From: Pseudomonas sp. UBA5706
Lineage (GTDB): Bacteria; Pseudomonadota; Gammaproteobacteria; Pseudomonadales; Pseudomonadaceae
Direction of reading: 5' to 3'
Assembly: GCF_002419965.1 (NCBI RefSeq)
Contig: NZ_DIHC01000007.1
Location: 1 to 64,000 of the forward strand
DNA length: 64,000 nucleotides
Shown here: piece by piece, positions 37,601-45,874 of the stretch
Layout of the letters: each line of letters opens with the position of its first letter
Numbering within the stretch: position 1 is the first letter of the stretch
Position numbers and translations under genes: made by a program
The notes under the pieces: model-generated
The model's input: only the letters and a program-made list of their open reading frames with translations
Database searches by the model: none
Told to the model about the DNA's origin: nothing

Positions 37601-37916
37601 GCCGGAAATCGTCGCAGCCCCGGTGGCGCTCGAAGCTGCTGCGGCCCCAGCGCCAGAGACGATTGAAAAGCCTGCCCAGCCAAAAGCCAGCAACGGTCGC
37701 GCGCCGAACGACCCTCGTGAGGTTCGCCGCCGTCGACTGGAGGCCGAGCGCTTGCAGAAAGAAGCGCAAGCCAACACCGCCACACCGCCAGAGTTCGACA
37801 CCCCCGTCGCCACTCACGCCCCGGTCGCCGACGAGTCTGTCGCGCCGGTGCAGCATGCGGTTGCCGAGCACGCTGAAAAAGTCGAAGAGAACCAAGAGCC
37901 TAAGCCTCTTTCGTAA
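34692..37916 (+). CDS. rne: Ribonuclease E
   Basis: A 1074-residue endoribonuclease and degradosome scaffold. S1 domain about 36-120. The RNase H/DNase I-like catalytic part carries Asp300 and Asp343, matching E. coli Asp303/Asp346. The zinc link is Cys401-Pro-Arg-Cys404. From about 510 the tail is unstructured: an AAVEP-rich part, then an Arg-rich block (about 600-770) of repeated REERxPR words, then Ala/Pro/Glu-rich sequence to the end. The tail should hold RNA- and partner-binding sites. ATG 34692 gives MKRMLINATQ, the standard N-terminus. Confidence 0.97.
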   Translation: MKRMLINATQPEELRVALVDGQRLYDLDIESGAREQKKANIYKGRITRIEPSLEAAFVDFGSERHGFLPLKEISREYFKKSPEGRVNIKDVLSEGQEVIVQVEKEERGNKGAALTTFISLAGRYLVLMPNNPRAGGISRRIEGEERNELREALNGLIAPADMGLIVRTAGLGRSSEEMQWDLDYLLQLWTAIKEASLDRAAPFLIYQESNVIIRAIRDYLRQDIGEVLIDSVEAQEEALTFIRQVMPQYASKIKLYEDSVPLFNRFQIESQIETAFQRVVELPSGGSIVIDPTEALVSIDINSARATKGSDIEETALQTNLEAAEEIARQLRLRDIGGLIVIDFIDMTPAKNQRAVEEKVRESLEADRARVQVGRISRFGLLEMSRQRLRPSLGESSGIVCPRCNGTGIIRDVESLSLAILRLIEEEALKDRTAEVRAQVPIPVAAFLLNEKRNSITKIELRTRARIIILPNDHLETPHFEVQRLRDDSPEAHSLQSSYEIAAAAAEVEEVQPAAATRTLVRQEAAVKTAPARANAPVPTEIAAAPVAPAPVAHEPSLFKGLVKSLVSLFATKEEPIAPAVVVEKPAAERPARNEERRNGRQQSRSRNGRRDEERKPREERAPREERAAREPRENRDETVAPREERPARAERAPRAGREDRKPREERVRELREPLDAAPAVNVPREERPERAPREERQPRPPREERQPRAEQVAAIADDETLLNNEEQQDDNQEHAEGDRPRRRSRGQRRRSNRRERQRDANGDVIEGAEGEDAQEALEPSNEGASSEGSSVEIAAGVAVTAAVAHTAISAPAEADANRQAERATASIDAPAPEAAPAETAETPVVQTPVETPAVESPVAEEQAATTQRSVMPEVEVAQFDASLSPFERQVKAAAEAEQTDVPAAEQAPVVVEAPTATHAPVEVPAPAAVAEAPLASTETPKAAEPVAEPVAEHPVVKTPVVEAPAQTAAPEIVAAPVALEAAAAPAPETIEKPAQPKASNGRAPNDPREVRRRRLEAERLQKEAQANTATPPEFDTPVATHAPVADESVAPVQHAVAEHAEKVEENQEPKPLS

Positions 37917-37930
37917 TCTTCGGTAAATGA

Positions 37931-37962
37931 AAAGCCCCACCTGTGTGAGCAGGTGGGGCTTT
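37931..37962. terminator. Bidirectional terminator between rne and the MobA-like gene
   Basis: A 13-bp perfect stem, AAAGCCCCACCTG/CAGGTGGGGCTTT (37931-37943 with 37950-37962), loop TGTGAG, with a T run on the plus side and a short one on the minus side. Confidence 0.92.
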
Positions 37963-37998
37963 TTTATGCCTGTCAGATGCTGTGCACGACGTCAGTGG

Positions 37999-38592
37999 CT
38001 AAGGCTTGAAATTCAAAGCCGATGGCACGTCCACATCCCACAACACGCCGGGGTCGACAACCATGATTTCTTTCACCGCGGCCCCTTGGAATAGGCGCTT
38101 CGCACCCTTCTCTCCCGCCAGGCCCATCAGTGCAGGACCGAATCGGCGACCAAACCCGACGGGATGTCCGAATTGCCCACGATGCACAGGCACGCTGATC
38201 GCGTCAGGCTCAATAGAGTCGGCCACGCGTTTGAGTGTATCCACATGAATAAAAGGCATGTCGCCTAGCACGATCAGCCAACCACTCTGGTCGGGCTCCG
38301 CCGAAACGGCAGTCGCAATACTGTCGCCCATGCCTGGCGAACCCAGCACCACCACCTTGCAGCCATGACGCAAGCCAAGCTCTGCAACGCTGGAGTAATG
38401 AGGACGCGTCAACAGCACGATCTTGTCGACCACCGGATGCACACTAAGCAGAACATGTTCGAGCACCGAGCGCTCGACGCCGTCACGCCCCGTGCATTGC
38501 GCCAGGAGCTTGTTGCAATGAGCACCTGCCACGCTTCGATAGCGGCTTCCCTGACCGGCGGCGAGGACAATGGCGCATAGGGTCTGACTCAT
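37999..38592 (-). CDS. MobA-like nucleotidyltransferase (molybdenum cofactor cytidylyltransferase type)
   Basis: A 197-residue NTP transferase. N-terminal LAAGQGSRY (nucleotide loop) with Lys in HCNKLLAQ, the acidic VLGDMPF metal motif, and GHPVGFGRRF, typical of MocA/NTP_transf_3 proteins that activate molybdopterin or related cofactors. The exact nucleotide and acceptor are unknown, and no xanthine dehydrogenase or mob/moa gene is nearby. It lies between rne and murB, where I recall no such gene in P. aeruginosa. Confidence 0.75.
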   Translation of the reverse strand: MSQTLCAIVLAAGQGSRYRSVAGAHCNKLLAQCTGRDGVERSVLEHVLLSVHPVVDKIVLLTRPHYSSVAELGLRHGCKVVVLGSPGMGDSIATAVSAEPDQSGWLIVLGDMPFIHVDTLKRVADSIEPDAISVPVHRGQFGHPVGFGRRFGPALMGLAGEKGAKRLFQGAAVKEIMVVDPGVLWDVDVPSALNFKP

Positions 38593-38654
38593 GCTCTGCC
38601 TCTATTCGGGATCGTTCTTACGGCGCAGCGGCAAAGGCGACATTTTACAGCCGC

Positions 38655-39674
38655 TCAGTAGAGGTTAGGTTCCATTTCCAGCGAGACCCCGAAACGTTCG
38701 GAAATATCGACTTGAATCCGTTTTGCCAGGTTGAGCAAGTCACGCCCGGACGCTCCGCCGTAATTGACCAACACCAGCGACTGCTGCGCGTGGACACCGG
38801 CATCGCCGTCACGAAAACCCTTCCAGCCGGCCTGCTCGATGAGCCATCCCGCAGCCAGCTTCACCTGGCCGTCGGCTTGCGGATAAGCCACCACGCCGGG
38901 ATAGGTTTCTCGGATGCGGGCTGCGACGTCGGCTGACACCAAGGGATTTTTGAAAAAACTACCGGCATTGCCCAGCACCGCTGGATCGGGCAGTTTCTCG
39001 CCGCGAATGGCGCAGATCGCCCGGCTGACGTGGATCGGCGTCGGCTCCTTGATCCCCTGCTGTTCAAGGCGCTGACGCACCGGACCGTAATCCAGCTTTA
39101 GGTGTGCGGTGAAGCTCAAACGAAAGCGCACTCGCAGGATCAGCCAGCGGCCAATCGAATGCTTGAACACGCTGTCGCGATAGCCGAAGGCACAGTCGGC
39201 CAGGGAAAACTCCCGCGTTTCACCGGTCTGTCGATCCAGCGCAATCAGGCTGTCGAAGACATCCTTCAACTCGACGCCATAAGCGCCGATATTCTGCATC
39301 GGTGCAGCGCCGACGGTACCTGGGATCAGGCTGAGGTTTTCCAGTCCCGACAATCCCCGCGCCAACATGTCCTGTACGAATGGATGCCAAGGCTCGCCGG
39401 CCTCCGCTTCGACGACCGCCATGCTGCAGTCTTCGCGGATGATGCGAATGCCACGACTGGCCATGCGTAGCACCAGCGCGTCGATGTCCTGAGTGAGCAG
39501 CAGGTTGCTGCCGCCGCCGATCACCAGCACCTCGACCTCGTGCTCCGCCGCATAGGCCAGAGCCTCTCGGACGTCCGCGTCGGTGTGGGCCTCGGCGAAC
39601 AACCGAGCGCGTACATTCACACCGAAGGTATTGAACGGCTGGAGCGAAACGTGGGGTTGGACCTGCAGGCTCAT
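38655..39674 (-). CDS. murB: UDP-N-acetylenolpyruvoylglucosamine reductase
   Basis: FAD- and NADPH-dependent second step of UDP-MurNAc synthesis. 339 residues, type I. PFNTFGV near 11-17, FAD motif VIGGGSNLLL, NIGAYGVEL with catalytic neighbourhood, catalytic Ser in GSFFKNPLV. The open frame extends 103 codons upstream over kdsB, but MSLQVQPH at 39674 is the family start. Confidence 0.95.
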   Translation of the reverse strand: MSLQVQPHVSLQPFNTFGVNVRARLFAEAHTDADVREALAYAAEHEVEVLVIGGGSNLLLTQDIDALVLRMASRGIRIIREDCSMAVVEAEAGEPWHPFVQDMLARGLSGLENLSLIPGTVGAAPMQNIGAYGVELKDVFDSLIALDRQTGETREFSLADCAFGYRDSVFKHSIGRWLILRVRFRLSFTAHLKLDYGPVRQRLEQQGIKEPTPIHVSRAICAIRGEKLPDPAVLGNAGSFFKNPLVSADVAARIRETYPGVVAYPQADGQVKLAAGWLIEQAGWKGFRDGDAGVHAQQSLVLVNYGGASGRDLLNLAKRIQVDISERFGVSLEMEPNLY

Positions 39675-39720
39675 GGGAGAACCTGCGCGAAAACGATGTG
39701 AATCCAGAGAGCCATGGCGT

Positions 39721-40485
39721 TCAGGCCTCCAGCAAGCGCCGGACGCGCTCCAGGTCTTCAGCGGTGTCGACACCGGCCGGTGGGGCTTCCAGTGCATCGG
39801 CGACGTGAATTCGTACGCCATGCCATAGGGCACGCAGCTGTTCGAGGTTCTCGGTGTTTTCCAGTGAGCATGGGCCCCAGCTGACGAAGTCATGCAGGAA
39901 ACCGGCGCGATAGGCGTAGATGCCGATATGCCGCCGATATGGCACGCCTTCGGGCAACTGATCGCGGCTTTTGGCCAGGGCATCTCGCGCCCACGGCAGC
40001 GGTGCGCGGCTGAAGGTCAGGGCCAGACCATTGATGTCCGAGCTGACCTTGACCACGTTGGGGTTGAATAACGCGGTGACGTCGTCGATAGGCTCGGCCA
40101 ATGTGGACATTCGTGCTTCAGGGTGCAAGGCCAGATTATCGGCCACTTGATCAATCACCGCTGGCGGAATCATCGGCTCGTCGCCTTGCACGTTAACCAC
40201 GATGGCGTCATGGGCCAACCCTAGCAGCGACGCGACTTCGGCCAGACGATCGGTGCCGGAGTTGTGGTCGTCACGGGTCATCAGCACGTCGGCGCCGAAC
40301 GCCTGGCAGGCCTTGACGATGCGCTGATCATCAGTGGCCACCACAACGCGCTGGGCACTGCTCTTGCGTGCCTGTTCCCAGACGTGCTGGATCATCGGCT
40401 TGCCGGCGATGGTTTCCAGCGGCTTGCCTGGAAAGCGGCTGGAGCCATAGCGTGCAGGGATGACGACGGTGAACGCTGCTGTCAT
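39721..40485 (-). CDS. kdsB: 3-deoxy-manno-octulosonate cytidylyltransferase
   Basis: Activates Kdo as CMP-Kdo for lipid A/core synthesis. 254 residues. VVIPARYGSSRFPGKPL near the N-terminus, then VVATDD and VNVQGDEP metal motifs. ATG overlaps the stop of the Trm112-like gene by 4 nt. Only 46 nt separate it from murB. Confidence 0.96.
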   Translation of the reverse strand: MTAAFTVVIPARYGSSRFPGKPLETIAGKPMIQHVWEQARKSSAQRVVVATDDQRIVKACQAFGADVLMTRDDHNSGTDRLAEVASLLGLAHDAIVVNVQGDEPMIPPAVIDQVADNLALHPEARMSTLAEPIDDVTALFNPNVVKVSSDINGLALTFSRAPLPWARDALAKSRDQLPEGVPYRRHIGIYAYRAGFLHDFVSWGPCSLENTENLEQLRALWHGVRIHVADALEAPPAGVDTAEDLERVRRLLEA

Positions 40486-40667
40486 TTGTCCAGACGCTCG
40501 TCAGTGGTCAGGGTGCGCGCTTCGCTTTCCAGCATCACTGGAATGCCGTCGCGAATTGGATAAGCCAAGCCTGCGCCTTTGCTGATCAGCTCGGTTTTGT
40601 CGGCGCTGAGCTTGAGCGGACCTTTGCAGATCGGGCAAGCGAGAATGTCGAGCAATTTGGTGTCCAT
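40482..40667 (-). CDS. Trm112 family (YcaR-like) small protein
   Basis: A 61-residue protein, MDTKLLDILACPICKGPLKL, with one CxxC and the IPVMLESEAR end typical of Trm112/UPF0434. Eukaryotic relatives activate methyltransferases; the bacterial role is not settled. It lies between lpxK and kdsB with a 4-nt overlap to kdsB, a strongly conserved order. A longer start would add 18 residues into lpxK. Confidence 0.92.
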   Translation of the reverse strand: MDTKLLDILACPICKGPLKLSADKTELISKGAGLAYPIRDGIPVMLESEARTLTTDERLDK

Positions 40668-40684
40668 AAAAAATCCTGAGCGAG

Positions 40685-41680
40685 TCATGGCAGAAGCCGG
40701 GTTAACTGCGAATCGAACCAACTGACGAACGCCGCGGACGGCACGGCCTCAACGGCCAGGTACCACCAGTCGGGCGCCGCGAAGGAGGTGCATTTTACGG
40801 CGTCTTTTTCGGTCATGACCAACGGCAGGGTCGGCGTGAACGCTAACGCCGATGCGCTGAACTGGGCATGATCGGCGAACGCATGGGGAACAGGCCGCCA
40901 GTGTAGTCCTTCGAGGGTGTTGAAGAAACGTTGCGGATTACCGATTCCAGCCACTGCATGCAGCGCCTGCCCGGCCGGAAAATAACTCACGGGTTGACGC
41001 TCGCCAGTGAGCACGTTCACCAGCGCAGCGGGCTGTAATGTGAAGGCGTAACCATCGTCGCGGTCTTTGCTGGCGCCGTTGTACAGCAGGGCATCTACGC
41101 TGCGCAGGCGCTCTACGGGCTCGCGCAACGGCCCGGCAGGCAGGCATCGGCGATTTCCCAGTCCTCGGGCGGCGTCGATCAGCACCAGCTCCAGGTCCCG
41201 GGCGAGGCGATAGTGCTGCAGGCCATCGTCAGACAGAATCAGATCCAGTGGCTCTTCGGCCAGCAGCGCGCGCACGGCCTGGGAACGATCAGGATCGATC
41301 ATCAGCGGCACCCCGGTGCGCTTGACGATCAACAGGGGCTCGTCACCGGCCTGATCGGCGCTTTGCCGTGCCAGCACGCGCCACGGCAGGCTTGGCGGCT
41401 CGGCGCCATAGCCGCGACTGACCACGCCGACCCGCAGGCCCTGCTTGCGACAATGTTCGATCATCCACAGGATCAGCGGCGTCTTTCCGGTGCCGCCAAC
41501 CGTGATGTTGCCGACGACGATGACCGGCACCGGAGCTCGGTAGATAGTGCCCTGCCCGGCAACGAAACGCGCCCGCTTGCCCATGACCACGCGGCGATAC
41601 AAGGCTTCCGCCGGCCGCAACAGCGTCAGCGCCGGATGGCCGTTGTACCAGGCGTCAAGCAAGCGGTCAGTCAGTGCCAT
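40685..41680 (-). CDS. lpxK: Tetraacyldisaccharide 4'-kinase
   Basis: Phosphorylates lipid A at the 4' position on the inner leaflet. 331 residues, membrane-associated P-loop kinase: VGNITVGGTGKTPL near 56-69, plus LILSDDGLQHYRLARD. It starts at the base where exbD ends (1-nt overlap). Confidence 0.95.
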   Translation of the reverse strand: MALTDRLLDAWYNGHPALTLLRPAEALYRRVVMGKRARFVAGQGTIYRAPVPVIVVGNITVGGTGKTPLILWMIEHCRKQGLRVGVVSRGYGAEPPSLPWRVLARQSADQAGDEPLLIVKRTGVPLMIDPDRSQAVRALLAEEPLDLILSDDGLQHYRLARDLELVLIDAARGLGNRRCLPAGPLREPVERLRSVDALLYNGASKDRDDGYAFTLQPAALVNVLTGERQPVSYFPAGQALHAVAGIGNPQRFFNTLEGLHWRPVPHAFADHAQFSASALAFTPTLPLVMTEKDAVKCTSFAAPDWWYLAVEAVPSAAFVSWFDSQLTRLLP

Positions 41681-42111
41681 CAGTTAGCCGATGCGGCCTC
41701 GACGGTGGTCATGCGCAAATGGGCGAAACCCAGCTTGCCCGCGGCATCCATCGCCGTGATCACGGCCTGGTGCGGGGTCTTGCCGTCGGCGCTGATGGAT
41801 AATGGCAGGCTGGTGTCGCCAGCCGACTCTTTCTGCAGCGCGTCGATCAGGGTTTGCAGCTTGCTGTCGCCCAGCAGCGTGTTGTTTACCGAGTAGACGC
41901 CGTCGGCATCGATGGTGATGTCCAAGTGCTTTTTATCGACATCGTCGGCCGAGGCCCCTGTTACCGCTTGCGGCAGATCCACCCGCAGCTGGGTCTCGCG
42001 GGTAAAGGTGGTGGTCACCACGAAGAACAGCAACAGAATGAACACCACGTCGATCAGCGACACCAGATTGATGTCGATGGTCTCCCGTGGTTTGCGACGA
42101 CGGAATTTCAC
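41680..42111 (-). CDS. exbD: ExbD/TolR family biopolymer transport protein
   Basis: A 143-residue protein with one N-terminal transmembrane helix (about 16-36: INLVSLIDVVFILLLFFVV), which carries the proton-channel Asp in SLIDVVF, and a periplasmic domain. Works with the upstream ExbB-like partner to convert proton-motive force. Which TonB or Tol complex it serves is not shown. Overlaps exbB by 4 nt. Confidence 0.9.
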   Translation of the reverse strand: MKFRRRKPRETIDINLVSLIDVVFILLLFFVVTTTFTRETQLRVDLPQAVTGASADDVDKKHLDITIDADGVYSVNNTLLGDSKLQTLIDALQKESAGDTSLPLSISADGKTPHQAVITAMDAAGKLGFAHLRMTTVEAASAN

Positions 42112-42782
42112 TTCTTGCGACCCTCGCCCCGGGCGGCGGCCTTGAGGTCAGGCTTGGCGTCGGTCAGGTCGACATCGCGATCGCCCTGCACGACTTCTAC
42201 AAGCTTGATCGCTTCCTGTTCCATGCCAACCACCAGTTCGTCGACGCGGCTTTGCAGGTAACGATGGAAGAAGATGGTCGGAATGGCGACGGTCAGGCCC
42301 GACGCGGTACAGATCAGCGCCTTGGCGATACCGCCAGCCAGCATGCCTGCGTTGCCGGTCATGCCGGTGCTGGTGAACGAGCTGAAGATGTCGATCATGC
42401 CCAGCACGGTGCCCAGCAGCCCCAGCAGCGGTGCCATTGCGGCGATGGTGCCGAGCGCAGGCAGGTAGCGTTCCAGTTCGTGGATGACTCGCGCCGCGGC
42501 CTCTTCAATGCACTCTTTCATGATTTCGCGACCATGACGGGAGTTGGCCAGGCCTGCAGCAAGGATTTCACCCAACGGCGAATCGGCGCGCAGTTCCTTG
42601 AGTTTGTCGCTGCTCAGTTGCTTGTCCTGAATCCAGCGCCACACCTGGCCGAGCAGATGCGGTGGCGTGATGCGGCTGGCGCGCAGGGTCCATAGACGCT
42701 CGATTATGATCCCGACGGCGGCGATGGAACTCAAAATGATCGGCAGCATCATCCAGCCACCCGATTTGACCAGCTCCCACAC
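42108..42782 (-). CDS. exbB: ExbB/TolQ family proton channel protein
   Basis: A 224-residue protein with three membrane segments (about 8-30, 108-135 and 155-180). YLPALGTIAAMAPLLGLLGTVLGMID is the MotA/TolQ/ExbB pore segment (two pieces around 112-137). GTG 42782 (first residues MWELVKSGG) is chosen because a G-rich ribosome binding site sits at proper distance; a GTG 9 nt upstream is the alternative. Paired with exbD and lpxK as in other pseudomonads. Confidence 0.9.
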   Translation of the reverse strand: MWELVKSGGWMMLPIILSSIAAVGIIIERLWTLRASRITPPHLLGQVWRWIQDKQLSSDKLKELRADSPLGEILAAGLANSRHGREIMKECIEEAAARVIHELERYLPALGTIAAMAPLLGLLGTVLGMIDIFSSFTSTGMTGNAGMLAGGIAKALICTASGLTVAIPTIFFHRYLQSRVDELVVGMEQEAIKLVEVVQGDRDVDLTDAKPDLKAAARGEGRKK

Positions 42783-42875
42783 AGCGACCACCCCCCGTAA
42801 AAAAGTGGCGCTACTCTAACATACGGTCGGCGCCTCGCATCGCCGACTCGTCAACGCCGATGAATAACCGCCCTT

Positions 42876-45092
42876 TCATTCGCGCCAGAAGCGGCGCACG
42901 GCGCGCTCGCTGCGCACTTCGCCGAACGTCCCTAATTGCAAGGTAATGGCGCCGACTTCGGCACTGTCGTGCACCTCCAGGTCCAGCCAGCGATAACGCG
43001 ACATGACCAGCGGATGCGGATGGCCGAACGCGTTGTTGCGGCCCCGGGAAATCAGCACCCCACGAGGAGAAACGGCCTGCAGGAATCGCTTCGACGATGA
43101 GCTACGGCTACCGTGATGGGGCGACTGCAACCAATGGGCGCGCACGTCGAACCCCTGCTCCAGCATTGCGCGCTCGGCGTGGACGTCGATGTCACCGGTC
43201 AACAACAGACGCTCGCCGCCCGCGTCGACACTCAGCACGCATGACGCCTGGTTGCCTGGCGCGGCATCCTCCCAGATCCAGGTGGCGAAGGTCACTTGGT
43301 CCCACGTCCAGGTCTCGCCATTTCGACACCGCTGCACCGCCAATGCTGGCGGCATTCGCTCGGTATCACCGCCCAGGACCCGCGTCACCGGTAACGCCTG
43401 CCGGATCGCTGACGCCCCTCCGGCATGGTCGGCATCGGCGTGGCTGAGCAGCATGAGGTCCAACTGCCTGACGCCTGCGCGACGAATCGCCGGCAGTACC
43501 ACGCGCTCGCCAATGTCAAAATCGCCGAAGCGCGGACCGGCGTCATACAGCAGTGTGTGATCGCGGGTACGCAGCAGGATTGCCAGGCCCTGGCCCACGT
43601 CCAGTTGCAGCACCTCGACTTCGCCCAAGGGGATATTTTTTTGCGGTGCGAACACGCACAGCAGCAGCATCGGCCAACCCAGCGGGCGCAACGGCACGCC
43701 AGTGGGCAGCAATAACATGAGCGTGCCGAGCAGGCTCAGCGGCCAAACCCAGGCCGGCACGGCAGGGCCGGTCCACGCGGGGACGAAGCCCGCCATGACG
43801 CTTAGAAAGTGGAACAGACCATGCATCGAACCGCCGGCAAGCCAGAGCAATGTTTCGCCAATGGGAGCCAGTGCCAGCAAAAGCGTGCCGAACAGCGCCA
43901 GCGGCAGGATGAAGACGCTGACCCAGGGCACCGCGATCAAATTCACCAGTGGGCCGCTCAGGCTGACGGGCAGGCTCAGTGCCAGCAGTACCGGCAGCAA
44001 CCCCAGTGCGATCAGCCATTGCGCCCGCGTCCAACTGCGCAGCCAGCTCCAGGCGCCCAGGCGGGCGCTGAAAATCAGCATCAGAATCGCCACCGCGCCG
44101 AAGGACAGCCAGAAACCCGGACGCAGGGTAATCAGGGGTTCGGCGACCAGCACCAGATTCAGCGCGATCAACAACGGCATAACCACGCCAAGATGGCGAA
44201 AACGTACGCGCCAGAGAAGTACCAGCCCAAGCATCACACAGGCACGCTGCACCGGCACTTCAAACCCGGCGAGAAAGCCGTAAGCCAATGCGCCGCTCAA
44301 CGCCAGCGCGCACGCACAGGGCAGCCAGGGCAGCCACCGCGGCCAAAGGCCCCAGCGTGCCAATCCCGCGACCAAGCCATAGAGCAGACCGGCGAGCAGA
44401 CCAATGTGGGTGCCGGAAATCACCAGGAGATGCACGGTCCCGGTGTCCTGTAACACCTGCCAATCAGCAGGACTCAAGCCCGAATCATCACCCAGCACCA
44501 GCGCCGTCAGCCCGCCTTCATACCCCTGTGCGTCGACAGCCAATATGCGTTGCCGGATCCGCTCACGCCAAGGCTGTTCGGCCGGTTTGAGCAATTGCCC
44601 GTCGACCACCGTACCCGTTGCACCGATACGTTGCGCCAGCAGCCAGGCTTCATAATCGAAGGCGCCGGGATTGACCAAGCCGCCCGGGCGCTTGAGCTTG
44701 ACCGCCAGGCGCCAGTGCTCGCCACTGCTCAGCGTCGGGCCGCCATACCAGGCAATGCGCATCCGCTGGGGCAAGCGGGTGCGACGCGAGACCGGGTCTT
44801 GCAGCTGAAAACGCACCACACCGTTGACGTTTTGAGGCAAGCCCACGACCTTGCCTTCAAGCCAAAGCGTCTTACCGTCGAATCGTTCGGGCAGGCGGTC
44901 GTCCAATGCGGACTTGGCCGACACACAGGCCCAGGTCAACCCGAACAGGAACAACGCCAGCGGGTAGCTGCGAAACGGCAGCAGCATCAGCGCGACCACC
45001 GGCATCATCAGCATCAACCAGACCGGCGGCAATACCGGCAAAAAGCGCATGGCCAGCATTCCCAGTGCAAGCGCCACCATCCCTGTGCGCAT
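42876..45092 (-). CDS. comEC: ComEC/Rec2 DNA-uptake channel
   Basis: A 738-residue polytopic inner-membrane protein. N-terminal OB-like region (to about 170), Competence domain with many helices (about 220-475), C-terminal metallo-beta-lactamase domain with LDVGQGLA, LLSHADADHAGG and LLTGDID. Imports single-stranded DNA in naturally competent bacteria. It is intact here, with the metal-binding HxDxDH motif present. Reads toward exbB with a 93-nt gap. Confidence 0.93.
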   Translation of the reverse strand: MRTGMVALALGMLAMRFLPVLPPVWLMLMMPVVALMLLPFRSYPLALFLFGLTWACVSAKSALDDRLPERFDGKTLWLEGKVVGLPQNVNGVVRFQLQDPVSRRTRLPQRMRIAWYGGPTLSSGEHWRLAVKLKRPGGLVNPGAFDYEAWLLAQRIGATGTVVDGQLLKPAEQPWRERIRQRILAVDAQGYEGGLTALVLGDDSGLSPADWQVLQDTGTVHLLVISGTHIGLLAGLLYGLVAGLARWGLWPRWLPWLPCACALALSGALAYGFLAGFEVPVQRACVMLGLVLLWRVRFRHLGVVMPLLIALNLVLVAEPLITLRPGFWLSFGAVAILMLIFSARLGAWSWLRSWTRAQWLIALGLLPVLLALSLPVSLSGPLVNLIAVPWVSVFILPLALFGTLLLALAPIGETLLWLAGGSMHGLFHFLSVMAGFVPAWTGPAVPAWVWPLSLLGTLMLLLPTGVPLRPLGWPMLLLCVFAPQKNIPLGEVEVLQLDVGQGLAILLRTRDHTLLYDAGPRFGDFDIGERVVLPAIRRAGVRQLDLMLLSHADADHAGGASAIRQALPVTRVLGGDTERMPPALAVQRCRNGETWTWDQVTFATWIWEDAAPGNQASCVLSVDAGGERLLLTGDIDVHAERAMLEQGFDVRAHWLQSPHHGSRSSSSKRFLQAVSPRGVLISRGRNNAFGHPHPLVMSRYRWLDLEVHDSAEVGAITLQLGTFGEVRSERAVRRFWRE

Positions 45093-45246
45093 GAGACTTC
45101 CCTTATCGACCGATGAAATTCACCCTCATGACTTAGCGCATTGATCGGGGCGCGCATTTATTAATTGTCACAATGTCTGAATTTCCATCCGCGCCTATCC
45201 ATGCATACTTGCCCGAACTCCCCGCCCAAAGCCCCGGATTTCCTGT

Positions 45247-45768
45247 ATGCCACGTCACCTGATCAAGCGATACATGCCCGATCCGAAGCGCATCAGGGAA
45301 CATAAATCCTTACGTTTTCTCGGCACACTGCTGCACGACCCCAACCTGTGGCACCTCAATCGTCGTTCGGTGGCCAGGGCCATGGGCATCGGTCTGTTCG
45401 CAGCCCTGATGCCGATGCCCTTGCAGATGTTGTTGGCCGCTCTTCTGGCGATCCGGGTGCGCGCCAATATGCCGATTGCCGTGAGCCTATGCTGGCTGAC
45501 CAACCCGCTAACCATGCCGCCGGTGTTCTATTGCACCTACAAACTCGGCGCGTTGCTGATGGGCGTGCCACCGCGCGCCTTTGCGCAGGAGCTGAATTGG
45601 GACTGGATCAGCGGACAGCTGGCGACGCTGTGGCAGCCGCTTCTGCTGGGCTCGGTGGTTGCGGGCGTTGTGCTGGGCCTGGTGGGATATTTTGGAACAA
45701 TGGCGTACTGGCGCTGGTGGGTGGGGCGGCAGTGGAAAGCGCGCAGGCAAGCTCGCAAGCGCTTGTAA
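45247..45768 (+). CDS. DUF2062 membrane protein
   Basis: A 173-residue protein with two or three hydrophobic helices (about 45-72 and 130-150). RSVARAMGIGLFAALMPMP and CWLTNPLTMPPVFY are DUF2062 hallmarks. Function unknown. Divergent from comEC, the usual neighbour in Pseudomonas. A weak GTCGGC/GCCGAC hairpin follows but has no T run. Confidence 0.85.
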   Translation: MPRHLIKRYMPDPKRIREHKSLRFLGTLLHDPNLWHLNRRSVARAMGIGLFAALMPMPLQMLLAALLAIRVRANMPIAVSLCWLTNPLTMPPVFYCTYKLGALLMGVPPRAFAQELNWDWISGQLATLWQPLLLGSVVAGVVLGLVGYFGTMAYWRWWVGRQWKARRQARKRL

Positions 45769-45874
45769 AGGTCGGCTTGCCGACGATGCGTCCTGGTCAC
45801 CGTCAACAAGCCGGACTGTGCTACAGCTCATGCGGCGCGCCGGACATCGAGCAGGCCGCAGTCGGTGCGTTCGG

